Positions 24,932 through 33,734 are shown, counted from the first letter of the stretch. The stretch: DNA of 57,973 nucleotides from Sphaerobacter sp. (GCA_029961075.1 JASBVL010000021.1:1-57973); one strand, 5' to 3'. Notes: generated by a model not told the origin, from the letters alone. Translations and numbers: made by a program.

Positions 24932-26951
24932 CCGCCTCCTCGATCCAGGCGGCCAGCTCCGCCGGCGCCAGGCCCCGCAGCGTCTGCTGCTCGGCGATCA
25001 TCCGGGCGATGACCTGCCGCACCCCGTCCTCGCCCCGTCGGGCCTCGATCTTCGCCAGCGCGACGACGGCAGGGTCAGCCTGGCCGCCACCGAGCGCGTC
25101 CGTCACCTCCCGCCGGAACCGCTCCGGGTCGCCGCCGGCCACGTGCCGTGCCCAGAGAGACTCCTGGACCACGTGGAACAGGAACGGCAGTTCCGGGGCG
25201 CCGCCGGCCAGGCCCCAGAGGTCCGCGGCCAGGGCATCCCCCATGACGTAGCGACGATTGAGGGGATACTTCTTGAGGTCGCGGGGTGTGGTCCCGCTCA
25301 TGATCACCAGCGGCTGATCGCCGGCCGGCGGCGTATAGGCGGCCGTGCCGGGGAGGGTGTCGAGGACGGCGAACGTCAGCCCCTTGGGCGCGGGGCCGGG
25401 GAAGTAGCGCGCGAGATCGGCCAGCAGCGCCTCGTAGTCGGGGACGAGCGCCCGGGCCCTGGGCAGGAGCGCCTCCGGAGCCACGATCGTGCTCGCCCCA
25501 ACCTGTTCAGTCCGCAGTCGCGGCGAGGCGAAGAGGACGACCCAGGTGGCCCGCTCGCTGGCGAAGGTCGTGTCGCCGGTCGCCGGCAGGTTCGAGAAGA
25601 CGCCCCAGCCCTCCGGCACGGTCACGGCGAGGTGGAACGCCGCCGGTGGATGGGTAGGCTCGGACCAATCGGGTGGCGCCAGCATGCGGCCGGGCACCGG
25701 GTACCACCCGCCGGAGTGGGCCAGGCGCACGCCATCCGCCGCGGTGAAGGTGACTGGATACGGAGTTTGGTCGAAGCCGGCGATGAAGGCCCAGATCGGC
25801 CCGGCGTAGGCAAGACGCAGGTCGCGCGTCGCGCCCGGTGCCAGCGGCTCGGACAAGGTCAGCGTGAGCACGTCCCCGTCCCGCGCGTAGGGCAGGCTGG
25901 ACATGGTGATCGCCAGATCCCGGTGCAGCGTCAGCGTCGCGGCCGTGATCGGCTCGCTTCCGGCGTTGCGCAGCGTAAAGCGCGCATCGAAGCGGGGTGA
26001 TGCCGGGTCGGTGAGATCGACCGCGATCTCCCAGGCGTCGATCGTCTCCACCGCGGCGGTCGCGAGATCGCCGGGGCCTGGCAGCGGCCGGGGTTTGCCA
26101 CGATCGACCGCCCGCGCCTCCCAGGCGCGCACCTGCTGGACGTAGGCGGTGGCACTCGCAGCGGCCACCACCAGCGCAGCCAGCGCCAGCGCGGCGGGGA
26201 CCAGCGGCGCGCGCCGCCGTCGCCGCGCGGCGACGCGGGCGACGACCAGCGCCACGCCGAGCGCAGCCAGCCCGGCGTAGAAGAGGTTGAACCAGACCGG
26301 CAGCGCCCCCTCGAAGAGTCGCCCCCACAGCTCCTCGTAGCTCCCGGTGTCGCTGCGCATGAAGTCGAGCAGCTCTGCGCCGGGGATGCCCAGATTCCGC
26401 CGGCCGAGGAAGACCGGCAGCCCCAGGCAGCCGAGCCAGCCCCCGGCCAGCAGCGGGTAGACCCAGCGACGCGGGCCGAGCCAGGAGACCAGCAGCCAGC
26501 CGACCGCGGTGCAGAAGGCGACGGTGATGGTGGCCTCCAGCACGAACGTCGGCAGCCCTCGCCAGAGGGACGAGGCCGGCCCGGCCCGGCCGGCGATCGC
26601 GACCGCGGCGACCTGCGTCGGCAGCAGCGCCACGACCCCCGCCAGCCAGCGGCCGAGCAGCACCTCAGCTCCGGTCGGGTACGACTCCTCCAGCGAGGCG
26701 AAGCGCGTGCGCTGGCTCCGCCCGGCCCCGGCCGCGCCGAGCAGGAGCGCCGCCAGCGAGCTGATGCCGATGCTGAAGTGCCCGAGGTCCCGGTTCAGCG
26801 CCGCCTCGGGCGAGATCACGGCTTGGTCGCGGAAGACGTAGATCACGAACGCCGACCAGGCTGCCAGCAGCAGCGGGTAGGCCCAGTGGCGCACCAGCAG
26901 CCGCAGCTCCAGGCGCCAGGCGATCAGCGCGCGGGCGAGGAGGCTAGACAT
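24918..26951 (-). CDS. ABC permease fused to an M1-peptidase-like extracellular domain (copy B)
   Basis: 677 aa, same layout as copy A: seven spans in residues 1-270, then the extracytoplasmic M1-like region. The segment DALAADLWG at residues 572-580 (25212-25238) lines up with HELAHQWWG of active M1 enzymes, with both His and the Glu lost. QESLWARH from 596 sits where the third zinc ligand (NExx) would be, at almost the right distance. So the fold seems kept and catalysis lost. ATG at 26951 overlaps the stop of the ABC ATPase gene by eight bases. Paired with ABC ATPase 26944-27834 and permease 24197-24931 as one exporter. Substrate unknown. Confidence 0.78.
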   Translation of the reverse strand: MSSLLARALIAWRLELRLLVRHWAYPLLLAAWSAFVIYVFRDQAVISPEAALNRDLGHFSIGISSLAALLLGAAGAGRSQRTRFASLEESYPTGAEVLLGRWLAGVVALLPTQVAAVAIAGRAGPASSLWRGLPTFVLEATITVAFCTAVGWLLVSWLGPRRWVYPLLAGGWLGCLGLPVFLGRRNLGIPGAELLDFMRSDTGSYEELWGRLFEGALPVWFNLFYAGLAALGVALVVARVAARRRRRAPLVPAALALAALVVAAASATAYVQQVRAWEARAVDRGKPRPLPGPGDLATAAVETIDAWEIAVDLTDPASPRFDARFTLRNAGSEPITAATLTLHRDLAITMSSLPYARDGDVLTLTLSEPLAPGATRDLRLAYAGPIWAFIAGFDQTPYPVTFTAADGVRLAHSGGWYPVPGRMLAPPDWSEPTHPPAAFHLAVTVPEGWGVFSNLPATGDTTFASERATWVVLFASPRLRTEQVGASTIVAPEALLPRARALVPDYEALLADLARYFPGPAPKGLTFAVLDTLPGTAAYTPPAGDQPLVIMSGTTPRDLKKYPLNRRYVMGDALAADLWGLAGGAPELPFLFHVVQESLWARHVAGGDPERFRREVTDALGGGQADPAVVALAKIEARRGEDGVRQVIARMIAEQQTLRGLAPAELAAWIEEAGGAR
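25446..26921. repeat. 1,476-bp direct duplicate, copy B
   Basis: Partner of 22674-24149. It covers the membrane part and the first half of the extracellular part of copy B. Confidence 0.88.
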
Positions 26952-27834
26952 GAGTCAGCATCCCCTCCCGCAGCGTCGTGCCGCTGACCGCCAGGTAGCC
27001 GTCCTCCAGCCCCGGCTCGACCGGCACCCCCCGCCCCAAGGGGTTCTCGTCCGCCACCACCCGGAGCTGCAGGCGCCCGCCGACCGTCCGGCTCGACACC
27101 ACCTGCACGCGCGCGGCGACGGCCTCCCACTCCCCCGGCTCGACCTCCAGCTGCCAGACCCGCCCCCGCGCCCGCTCGACCAGCTCCTCCGGCGTGCCCG
27201 CGAAGGCGATCCGGCCCTGTCGCAGTACCGCCAGCCCGGTACAGCTCGCCTCGACGTCGGCCACGATGTGGGTCGACAGCAGCACCGTCCGGCGGCCGGA
27301 GATGCGCACCAGCAGGTTCCGGAAGCGGATGCGCTCCTCCGGGTCCAGCCCGGCGGTCGGCTCATCCACCACCAGCAGGGCCGGGTCGCCCAGCAGCGCC
27401 TGCGCGATCCCGAGCCGCTGCTTCATCCCGCCGGAGTAGGTGCCGATCCGCCGCTTGGCGTCGGCCGTCAGGTTCACCTCCTCCAGCACCGCCTCCACCT
27501 GCCGCTTCCGCGCGCGGGGCGGGATGCGCTTCATCGTGCCGATGTAGTCGAGCATCTCGTAGGCGGTGAGGCTGCGGTAGAAGCCGAACTCCTGCGGGAT
27601 GTAGCCCAGTATCTCGCGCACCCGCGCCGGCTCGCGCATCACGTCGATGCCGCCGACGGTCACCCGGCCGGACGTCGGCGCCAGCAGCGTCACCAGGATG
27701 CGCATCAGCGTCGTCTTCCCCGCGCCGTTCGGCCCCAGCAGGCCGAACATACCGCCGGGCACGTGCAGCGACACCCCGTCGAGCGCGCGCACCGCGCCGT
27801 AGTACTTGCGCAGGTCTTCGATCACGATCTCCAT
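26944..27834 (-). CDS. ABC transporter ATP-binding protein, first gene of the operon
   Basis: 296 aa. Walker A GPNGAGKTTLMRIL near 36-49, Q-loop YIPQEFGFY, signature YSGGMKQRLGIAQALLG, Walker B LLVVDEPTAGLD, H-loop STHIV. The C-terminal about 80 aa (VWQLEVEPGEW ... GLEDGYLAVSG) are typical of ABC-2 exporter ATPases. ATG at 27834 has GGGGAGACGGC upstream; the open frame further upstream is repeat sequence. It heads a minus-strand operon of eight overlapping or closely packed genes ending at 19117. Confidence 0.9.
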   Translation of the reverse strand: MEIVIEDLRKYYGAVRALDGVSLHVPGGMFGLLGPNGAGKTTLMRILVTLLAPTSGRVTVGGIDVMREPARVREILGYIPQEFGFYRSLTAYEMLDYIGTMKRIPPRARKRQVEAVLEEVNLTADAKRRIGTYSGGMKQRLGIAQALLGDPALLVVDEPTAGLDPEERIRFRNLLVRISGRRTVLLSTHIVADVEASCTGLAVLRQGRIAFAGTPEELVERARGRVWQLEVEPGEWEAVAARVQVVSSRTVGGRLQLRVVADENPLGRGVPVEPGLEDGYLAVSGTTLREGMLTHV

Positions 27835-27946
27835 GCCGTCTCCCCTCGTGGTCGGTCGCGATGACGGACCCTCACCAGCAGAGACGGGACGACCGGCGTG
27901 GAGGTTTAACTGCGCCGCTGCTGGCGTCCTCCGGCCGCACTGCCCC

Positions 27947-27985
27947 GTGGAGCGCGGGCGTCGCCCGGAGCCTCGCCGGCTCTCG
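27947..27985 (+). repeat. REP-like element
   Basis: GTGGAGCGCGGGCGTCG, then CCCGGAGCCTCGCCGGCTCTCG; same long variant as 33904-33990. Confidence 0.5.
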
Positions 27986-28033
27986 TCCCGCCGCCGCGCT
28001 CGAGGCGAGCCGTTTGCCCGCCGCACCTCCGCG

Positions 28034-28165
28034 CGGTGACGATATCCGGTCGGGGCGAGCCTGGTGCCGAACGGAGCCGCCCGTGGTGGGCGTGACAGCG
28101 AGCCGTAGACCACGCATCGCCGGGCGGTGCTCCGTGCGACAAGCCCCGCCCCGACCGGTGCACGG
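28034..28165. repeat. Second-family long palindrome
   Basis: Left arm GGTCGGGGCGAGCCTGGTGC with ACGGAGCCGCCC, right arm GGGCGGTGCTCCGTGCGAC with AAGCCCCGCCCCGACC. The arms are inverted complements around an about 50-base centre. Confidence 0.65.
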
Positions 28166-28422
28166 CGCCTGGCGTGGTATGGATGGTCGGGGAGGACCGT
28201 GTGCCGCACACCGTCACCCGCCGCATGGTGTCCATCGCCATCCGCCCCCATTCCGGTCATCCTGCGTGGGGGGCCGCGCGGCAGTGAGCCCAGGAGGTCA
28301 GGCGCACGTCAGGGGTTACGGCCGGGGCACCGTGGCCGAGCGGTCGCGGGATGCAGGCGTGCGACCGGTGGGGCAGTGCGCCCCGCCGGGGTAGCGTCGT
28401 CCGTGGTTGGCGAGTGTAGGGC

Positions 28423-29040
28423 CTAGGCGCGCGGGATCCGCGGGCCGATCCCGCTGCGGCGGAGGACCAGGTACAGCCCGCCGGCGAGCGCGGCCACCGC
28501 GATCAGGGCGGCGACCACATTCGAGTAGGTGCTGACCCACCGGCTCACCAACTCCCAGTTCTCGCCGAGCAGCTTCCCCGCCCAGATCAGGATCGAGTTC
28601 CACACCGTGGTCCCGGCAATGGTGAGGATGCTGAAGCGCAGGAGGGGCATCTGCGTCGTGCCCGCCGGGACCGAGACGACGCTGCGGGCGATGGGCACCA
28701 CGCGCGCGACGAGCACGACCCAATCACCCCAGCGTGCGAACCAGCTATCGGCGCGCTCCAGGGCCTTCTCGTCGATGCGCAAGATGTAGCCGTAGCGCAG
28801 CACCAGCGGCCGGCCGCCCCACCGGCCGAGGGCGTAGAGGATGAGGGCGCCCGTGTAGGCGCCGGCGGTCGCCACGCCCACCGCGGCCCAGAGGTTCATC
28901 TGCCCGCGGCCGACCATGAAGCCCGCCAGGGGGAGCACCAGCTCCGAGGGGATCGGTGGGAAGACGTTCTCCAGGACGAGCACCAGCCCGAGTCCGAGGT
29001 AGCCCAGCGTCTCCAGGATGTTCAGCGTCCACTCGCTCAT
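28423..29040 (-). CDS. DedA/VTT-domain membrane protein
   Basis: 205 aa integral membrane protein of the DedA (SNARE-associated/VTT) family, thought to act as a lipid scramblase or flippase and in membrane homeostasis. Signatures: YLGLGLVLVLENVFPPIPSE near the N-terminus, LPLAGFMVGRG, GAYTGALILYALGRWGG and the conserved VARVVPIARSVVSVPAGTTQMP with RFSILTIAGTTVWNSIL. Four to five spans, the last near the C-terminus (VVAALIAVAALAGGLYLVL). ATG at 29040 gives the typical length; the open frame upstream lacks a ribosome site. Monocistronic. Confidence 0.9.
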   Translation of the reverse strand: MSEWTLNILETLGYLGLGLVLVLENVFPPIPSELVLPLAGFMVGRGQMNLWAAVGVATAGAYTGALILYALGRWGGRPLVLRYGYILRIDEKALERADSWFARWGDWVVLVARVVPIARSVVSVPAGTTQMPLLRFSILTIAGTTVWNSILIWAGKLLGENWELVSRWVSTYSNVVAALIAVAALAGGLYLVLRRSGIGPRIPRA

Positions 29041-29346
29041 CCGGCTGTGTACCGTCCCTTCTGGTTGGCTTCCCCCGGGACCGCATCTGGTCGTCGTCGG
29101 ACGTGGCACGTGTTGGCGTGGAGGCCGCTCCCGTCTGCTGGTCGGCGCATGCGCCAACACCGCGCCGGTGCTCGACGGAGGGAGCGAACGGCGCGGTTAG
29201 CAGCCTGGGTAGCATGACGACCGTCACACCGAGGAACAGGGTGTCAGCCTCGGCGTCGTCGGGAAGTGTACCCCCGACGGCGCCACCGGCAACGGTGTGC
29301 GGCTGTGGTGCTGGCGGGGGACGACGGATTTCCGGTGACGCGCGGG
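29041..29346. other. Intergenic, no gene seen
   Basis: About 305 bases between DedA and the end of the MarR gene. No repeat, hairpin or gene recognised. Confidence 0.5.
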
Positions 29347-29814
29347 CTAGGTCCGGGCGCGCAAGCTGCCGAGCAGCGTGCTCAGGCTGTGTGCCAGGCT
29401 CTGGCGGGTATCCGGATCCAGCGACGCCACCGCGGCCTGGAGGCGCTCTTCCTGAAGCGGGTGCAGGCTGGCGATGACCCGCTCCCCCTCGGGCGTCAGG
29501 GCGTTGAGCACCACGCGGCGATCGCGCGGGTCATCGGTGCGGTAGGCCAGCCCCTGCCGCACCAGCCGGTCGAGGATGCCGGTCACGGTCGGGGTCGAGA
29601 CCGCGAGCAGCCGGGCCAGGACCGAGACGCGCGTTGGCCCGGCCGTGTACAGGATGCGCAGCACCCGGAGTTGCTGCATCGTCAGGTTTGGCCAGTGGTT
29701 GGCGAGGCTCTCCGGGCCGGGCTGCAGATGCACCAACGTCCGGCGCAGCAGATCGATCAAGTCGTCGCTGTCTGCCGCCGCGCGCCCGCCATTTGTCAAC
29801 GCCGTGGCACTCAT
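29347..29814 (-). CDS. MarR family transcriptional regulator
   Basis: 155 aa winged-helix regulator. Helices and wing: LTMQQLRVLRILYTAGPTRV, SVLARLLAVSTPTVTGILDR (recognition helix), LVRQGLAYRTDDPRDRRVVL (wing with the DxRxxR motif), LTPEGERVIASL. ATG at 29814 has GAAGAGG upstream; the frame further upstream is the leader. Typical length. The target could be its own gene or the neighbours; a partial inverted repeat upstream (29947-29974) may be its operator. Confidence 0.92.
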   Translation of the reverse strand: MSATALTNGGRAAADSDDLIDLLRRTLVHLQPGPESLANHWPNLTMQQLRVLRILYTAGPTRVSVLARLLAVSTPTVTGILDRLVRQGLAYRTDDPRDRRVVLNALTPEGERVIASLHPLQEERLQAAVASLDPDTRQSLAHSLSTLLGSLRART

Positions 29815-29946
29815 CGCAATCCTCTTCCCTTCCTCGTGCCCGACAGGCGACCCCGGGCCACTGGCCTCCGCCTCGCCGTTCGCCACAGCCCCTGGATACG
29901 GTTGATCACCATGCCCCAACCGACCGCGTAGCTGTCGATTACCAGT

Positions 29947-29974
29947 ATAGCAGTGGTGTTTTCTGCAGTGCTAT
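29947..29974. promoter_or_regulatory. Possible MarR operator (partial inverted repeat)
   Basis: ATAGCAGTG and TGCTAT form a 6-bp inverted repeat (ATAGCA / TGCTAT) in an AT-rich patch about 135-160 bases upstream of the MarR start. Position and symmetry fit an operator, but it is weak. Confidence 0.3.
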
Positions 29975-30136
29975 CAGTCATCAGTCCTGAGCCAGTGAGG
30001 CGGTCAGCCCGCGACAGATAGTGCGTGCGTCTCGTGACTAATCTTTGCCTGGAACCGCGAGCTGCCTGGAGGCTATTTTCGCGCATGCGTGCGCGATTGT
30101 CTAGTCTAGGATGGGCAAGACGCAGTGCCTGCCGGT

Positions 30137-30165
30137 TTGCCACGTCGGGTGGTGAGTGCTACGCT
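30137..30165 (+). promoter_or_regulatory. Candidate promoter of rplY
   Basis: TTGCCA (30137-30142), 17-base spacer, TACGCT (30160-30165), about 80 bases before the GTG of the L25 gene. Found by eye. Confidence 0.4.
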
Positions 30166-30245
30166 AGACGCGCAGTCCGCAGTGCCGAGGAGCGCCGGAT
30201 CGTGGAGGAGCCTGCGGTCGGTGCTACCAAGGAGGGAGCGTAACG

Positions 30246-30899
30246 GTGGCAGCGAATCCGCAACTGCGTGCACAACCGCGCACCGTGATTGGCAAGAAGG
30301 TGAAGCAGCTCCGCCGCGCGGGACTCCTGCCGGGCATCGTCTACGGCCCGGCGGTCGACACCCCCCGGCCCGTCTCCGTGCCGACCCACGAGTTCGATCG
30401 CCTGTACCGCCAGCTCGGCTCGACAACGCTGGTCGATCTTGCGATCGACGGCACGACACAGCCGGTCTTCATCCGCGAGGTGGAGCGGGACGCGCTCGGC
30501 AAGGAGCTGCAGCACGTCAACTTCTACGCCCCCAACCTCAACGAGCCGACCGTCGTGAATGTGCACGTTGCCCTCGTGGGGGAGCTCCCCGACGGGGTCG
30601 GCGTGCTGACCCACGGCCGGCAGGAGATCGAGATTCGCGCCCTGCCGGACAAGATCCCGCCGCAGATCGAGGTCGACATCTCCCAGTTGCGCGAGGTGGG
30701 CCAGGCGATCCTCGTGGCCGACCTCCCGGTGCCCGAGGGGTGCGAGATCCTGACGCCCGGGGACGAGATGGTCGTCCAGGTCGGGGCCGCCCAGGCCGAG
30801 ATCCCAGCCCCGCAGCCGTCAGAGGTGCTGGCCGAGGAGCTGGGCGACCAGCCGGCTGCGCTGCGCGAGGGCGGCGAGCCGCTGAAGGAGGAGGAGTAG
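30246..30899 (+). CDS. rplY: 50S ribosomal protein L25/Ctc (TL5 type)
   Basis: 217 aa, binds 5S rRNA in the large ribosomal subunit. The N-terminal L25 domain (LRAQPRTVIGKKVKQLRRAG, LLPGIVYGP) is followed by the C-terminal TL5/Ctc beta domain (VNVHVALVGELPDGVGVLTH, LPDKIPPQIEVDISQL, AILVADLPVPEGCEILTP) and an acidic tail EEE. GTG at 30246 is preceded by AAGGAGGGAGCGTAAC. Length matches the long CTC form. Confidence 0.95.
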   Translation: MAANPQLRAQPRTVIGKKVKQLRRAGLLPGIVYGPAVDTPRPVSVPTHEFDRLYRQLGSTTLVDLAIDGTTQPVFIREVERDALGKELQHVNFYAPNLNEPTVVNVHVALVGELPDGVGVLTHGRQEIEIRALPDKIPPQIEVDISQLREVGQAILVADLPVPEGCEILTPGDEMVVQVGAAQAEIPAPQPSEVLAEELGDQPAALREGGEPLKEEE

Positions 30900-30956
30900 C
30901 CCCGGCCCCCCGCGCCGCCGCGGACGCCGGCGCGCCGCCCGGGGCGCCGTGCTAGC

Positions 30957-31871
30957 CTACCTGTGCCGGCCGAGCGCCTCGCGCACGGCCGGCGCGACCG
31001 CGGCGGCGAAGACCGCCGCCTGCTCGATCTGGTGCTGGCCGAGCGGCCAGAAGATGAACGTGTCGATGCGCTGCTCCCGCCAGAGCCACGTCAGGTGCGC
31101 GATCCAGCCGTCGACGGGGAGCACCAGCGTGCCGGCCCGGACCTCGTCGGCGCGGGCCGGGCGGCCAGGCAGGTCGATGACCCCCATCAGGTTGTAGCCG
31201 CGCCGGATCGCCGTGGGCGGCCGGCCCGCCGCGGCCGCGCCCTCATCCACCCAGCGGTTGAGCGTCGGCAGGCGCTCCGGGGGCACGTAGGGGTTGCTGA
31301 CCAGGATCCCGTCGGCCAGCCGCCCGGCCAGCCGGAGCATCCGCGGCCGGGTGGCCCCGACCCAGATCCGGATCGGGTGCGCCGGGCGCGGGCCGAAGCG
31401 CGCGCCGCGCACGCGGAAGTGCTCCCCGTCGAGGGTGAAGGCGCCCTCGCTCTGCCACAGCCCGCGAATGATCCGGATGCACTCCTCGAACGCGGCGACG
31501 GCCGCCCCGCCCGGCGGCGGCGCCGCCCCGAAGGCGCGCAGCCCCACGGGGTAACCGCCCGCGCCGATCCCCAGCTCCACCCGGCCCCCGCTCAGGACAT
31601 CCAGCGTGGCCGCGGCCTTGGCCAGCATCGCCGGCGGCCGGGCCGGCAGGGGCGAGACGTTGGTCCCGAGCCGGACCCGCGCGGTGGCGCCGGCGAGCGC
31701 CGTGAGCAGGGTCCAGGTGTCGAAGTGCGTCGCCAGGTACGGATGATCCTGAATCGTGATCAGGTCGAGCCCGGTCTCGTCGGCGAGCCGGGCGCGGCGG
31801 AAGGGATCCGCCGGATCCGCGGTGCCGGGGTCGATGTTGAGCCCGAATAGCGGCGGGAGCGGGTTGGTCAC
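30957..31871 (-). CDS. LLM class (luciferase-like) flavin/F420-dependent oxidoreductase
   Basis: 304 aa TIM-barrel monooxygenase/reductase. Motifs: ARLADETGLDLITIQDHPY, ATARVRLGTNVSPLPARPPA, KAAATLDVLSGGRVELGIGA, HPIRIWVGATRPRMLRLAGR. The GIGAG region and HP(I)(P/R)IW are typical of LLM enzymes with FMN or F420. Start GTG at 31871 with AGGAGG. Substrate unknown; a second member of the family is at 34174. Confidence 0.88.
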   Translation of the reverse strand: MTNPLPPLFGLNIDPGTADPADPFRRARLADETGLDLITIQDHPYLATHFDTWTLLTALAGATARVRLGTNVSPLPARPPAMLAKAAATLDVLSGGRVELGIGAGGYPVGLRAFGAAPPPGGAAVAAFEECIRIIRGLWQSEGAFTLDGEHFRVRGARFGPRPAHPIRIWVGATRPRMLRLAGRLADGILVSNPYVPPERLPTLNRWVDEGAAAAGRPPTAIRRGYNLMGVIDLPGRPARADEVRAGTLVLPVDGWIAHLTWLWREQRIDTFIFWPLGQHQIEQAAVFAAAVAPAVREALGRHR

Positions 31872-32024
31872 GGCTGCCCTCCTGTGGATAGGGCTGACGG
31901 GCCCGCATGCCCGTCACCACTCTGCAACGGGCATGCCGGTTCCCTGTATTCCGCCCCCGCACGCGCGCCGATGGTGGGATCGGAGCGCCGGGCTGCCCGC
32001 CTGGCCCCGGCAGCCGGCGCGATC

Positions 32025-32058
32025 GCGGCCGGAGGCTCCGTGCGGCACCATGCCCGCC
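32025..32058. repeat. Second-family arm
   Basis: GGAGGCTCCGTGCGGCACC then ATGCCCGCCCCTAGC, one arm of the long-palindrome family just past the VOC gene's stop. Confidence 0.5.
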
Positions 32059-32059
32059 C

Positions 32060-32434
32060 CTAGCGGGGGCTCCCGTGCCGCTGGATGAGGTGGAAGCGGT
32101 TACCGTCGGGGTCGTCGAACGCCACCTCCCAGTCACCCCACGCCTGCATGTCCGGCTCGCCGTCGAAGCGCACCCCGCGCTCGCGCAGGACCGCGTAGGT
32201 GCGCTGGATGTCGCCGGTGAGGAGCGTGAGGCCAGCGAGGGGCGGGTGCCCGTCGGCCCGGCGGACCAGCGCCAGCGCCGGCCCCGCCGCCGTCGGCGCC
32301 ACCGCCACCCGGCGCGTGCCGTCCGGCAGCCGGCGATCCTCACGCACCGTGAAGCCGAGCGTATCCCGGTAGAAGGCGAGCGCGCGGTCGAGGTCCGCGA
32401 CCGGTACGGGGACGCTCCCAAGGCCCGTGATCAC
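32060..32434 (-). CDS. VOC/glyoxalase family protein
   Basis: 124 aa, two beta-alpha-beta-beta-beta modules: VPVPVADLDRALAFYRDTLG, FTVREDRRL, then ILTGDIQRTYAVLRERGVRF and VAFDDPDGNRFHLIQRHG. Metal-ligand candidates are the late His and Glu positions of each module, but no clear HEHE set is visible. GTG at 32434 with AGGAG. Separated from the upstream MFS gene by about 40 bases and possibly co-transcribed. Confidence 0.85.
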   Translation of the reverse strand: MITGLGSVPVPVADLDRALAFYRDTLGFTVREDRRLPDGTRRVAVAPTAAGPALALVRRADGHPPLAGLTLLTGDIQRTYAVLRERGVRFDGEPDMQAWGDWEVAFDDPDGNRFHLIQRHGSPR

Positions 32435-32474
32435 CGCTGTCTCCTCTCTGCGGACCCGAGGTCGCGGCCCGCGC

Positions 32475-33734
32475 TCAGTCGGCGAGCGTCGGGGCTGGCT
32501 CCCCGGCTGCCGAAGCGGCGGGCCGCGCGAAGATCGGCCGGGGGCGGACGGCCAGGACGACCACGGCGGCCAACAGGCCGGCGGCGACGTTGGCCAGCAG
32601 TGATGTCGCGTACGTCCCGGTCAGGTCGCGCAGCTCCCCGGCCAGCGCCGAGCCGACCGCCGAGCCGATCGGCATGATCGCGAACATTAACCCGAAGATC
32701 GTCCCCAGCGCCCGCCGGCCGTAGATGTCGGCGCAGAGCGCGGAGGTCAGCGGCACCGTCGAGCTCCAGGAGAAGCCGATGACCGCCAGCGCCAGGAGCG
32801 TGGCCGCCATCCCGTTCCCCGCCACCATCAGGCCGGCGAAGCCCAGGCCGCGCAGCGCGTAGACCGTCGCCAGCGGCACGACGCCGCCGGCCCGGTCGGC
32901 CCACCAGCCGGTCGCCAGCGTCCCCAGGATGCTCGCCCCGCCCATGAGCGACAGGCCGAAGCCCGCCGTCTCCCGGCTGATCCCCTCGGCCAGCGCATAG
33001 TCGACGAAGTAGGTCGTGACCCAGGCCATGGTGAAGCCGCAGACGAAGAACCCGACGCTGAGCTGCCAGAACGAGCGGTGCGCCACGGCGCGCCGCAGGT
33101 CGCAGCCGGCCGCGGCGCCGGCGAGCTGGCCGTCACCCTCCCGCTCCCGGAGCAGCCACAGGATCAGCGGCGCGCCGATGAAGAACAGCGCCGCGCCGAG
33201 GAGCGCGTAGGCGTCGCGCCAGCCGGCCGCGACGACCAGCATCGTCAGCCCCGGGACGATGGCCAGTTGCCCCAGCGAGCCGCCGGCGTTCACGATTGAG
33301 AGCGCCGTCGCCCGCCGCTTGACGAACCAGCTCGCCACTAGCGGCGTGACCGTCACCGGCGAGACGGCCGCCAGCCCCAGCGCGACGAAGACGCAGTAGC
33401 CGAGCACGAGCTGCCAGATATTGCCCGCGCGCCCGGTGAGGACCAGCCCGATGGCCAGCAGGGCCAGCCCACCGGCGGCGACCAACCGCGCCGGCAGCCG
33501 GTCGACCAGCCAGCCGACAGCCGGCTGGCTGGCGCCCATGACCAGGATGCTGAGCGAGACGATCAGGCCGAGGTCGCCGTGCGAGAGGCCGAACCCCTCC
33601 CGCACCTGGTCGAACACGACGCCGATCAGGAAGCGGCCCCCGGCGGCAACGGCCAGGACCCCGGTCGCCGCCACGACGATGCCCCAGCGCAGCAGGCCGC
33701 TGTTCGCCCGAGCGGCGGCCCCCCGTCTCCCCAT
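32475..33734 (-). CDS. MFS transporter
   Basis: 419 aa with about 12 membrane spans. The loop 2-3 signature is present (VGWLVDRLPARLVAAGG) and the central loop WWADRAGGVVPLATVYALRG repeats it in the second half. Resembles monocarboxylate/oxalate-formate-type MFS carriers (GIVVAATGVLAVAAGGRFL, IYGRRALGTIFGLMFAIMP). ATG at 33734 with GGGGGCACGGC. Substrate unknown. Confidence 0.88.
   Translation of the reverse strand: MGRRGAAARANSGLLRWGIVVAATGVLAVAAGGRFLIGVVFDQVREGFGLSHGDLGLIVSLSILVMGASQPAVGWLVDRLPARLVAAGGLALLAIGLVLTGRAGNIWQLVLGYCVFVALGLAAVSPVTVTPLVASWFVKRRATALSIVNAGGSLGQLAIVPGLTMLVVAAGWRDAYALLGAALFFIGAPLILWLLREREGDGQLAGAAAGCDLRRAVAHRSFWQLSVGFFVCGFTMAWVTTYFVDYALAEGISRETAGFGLSLMGGASILGTLATGWWADRAGGVVPLATVYALRGLGFAGLMVAGNGMAATLLALAVIGFSWSSTVPLTSALCADIYGRRALGTIFGLMFAIMPIGSAVGSALAGELRDLTGTYATSLLANVAAGLLAAVVVLAVRPRPIFARPAASAAGEPAPTLAD

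Larger units (their letters stand above)
27835..28422. other. Repeat-rich region upstream of the ABC operon
   Basis: No gene supported. Holds a REP-like element (27947-27985) and second-family palindromes (28034-28165 and an arm at 28182-28215). The operon promoter should lie near 27840-27940; none was recognised. Confidence 0.55.
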
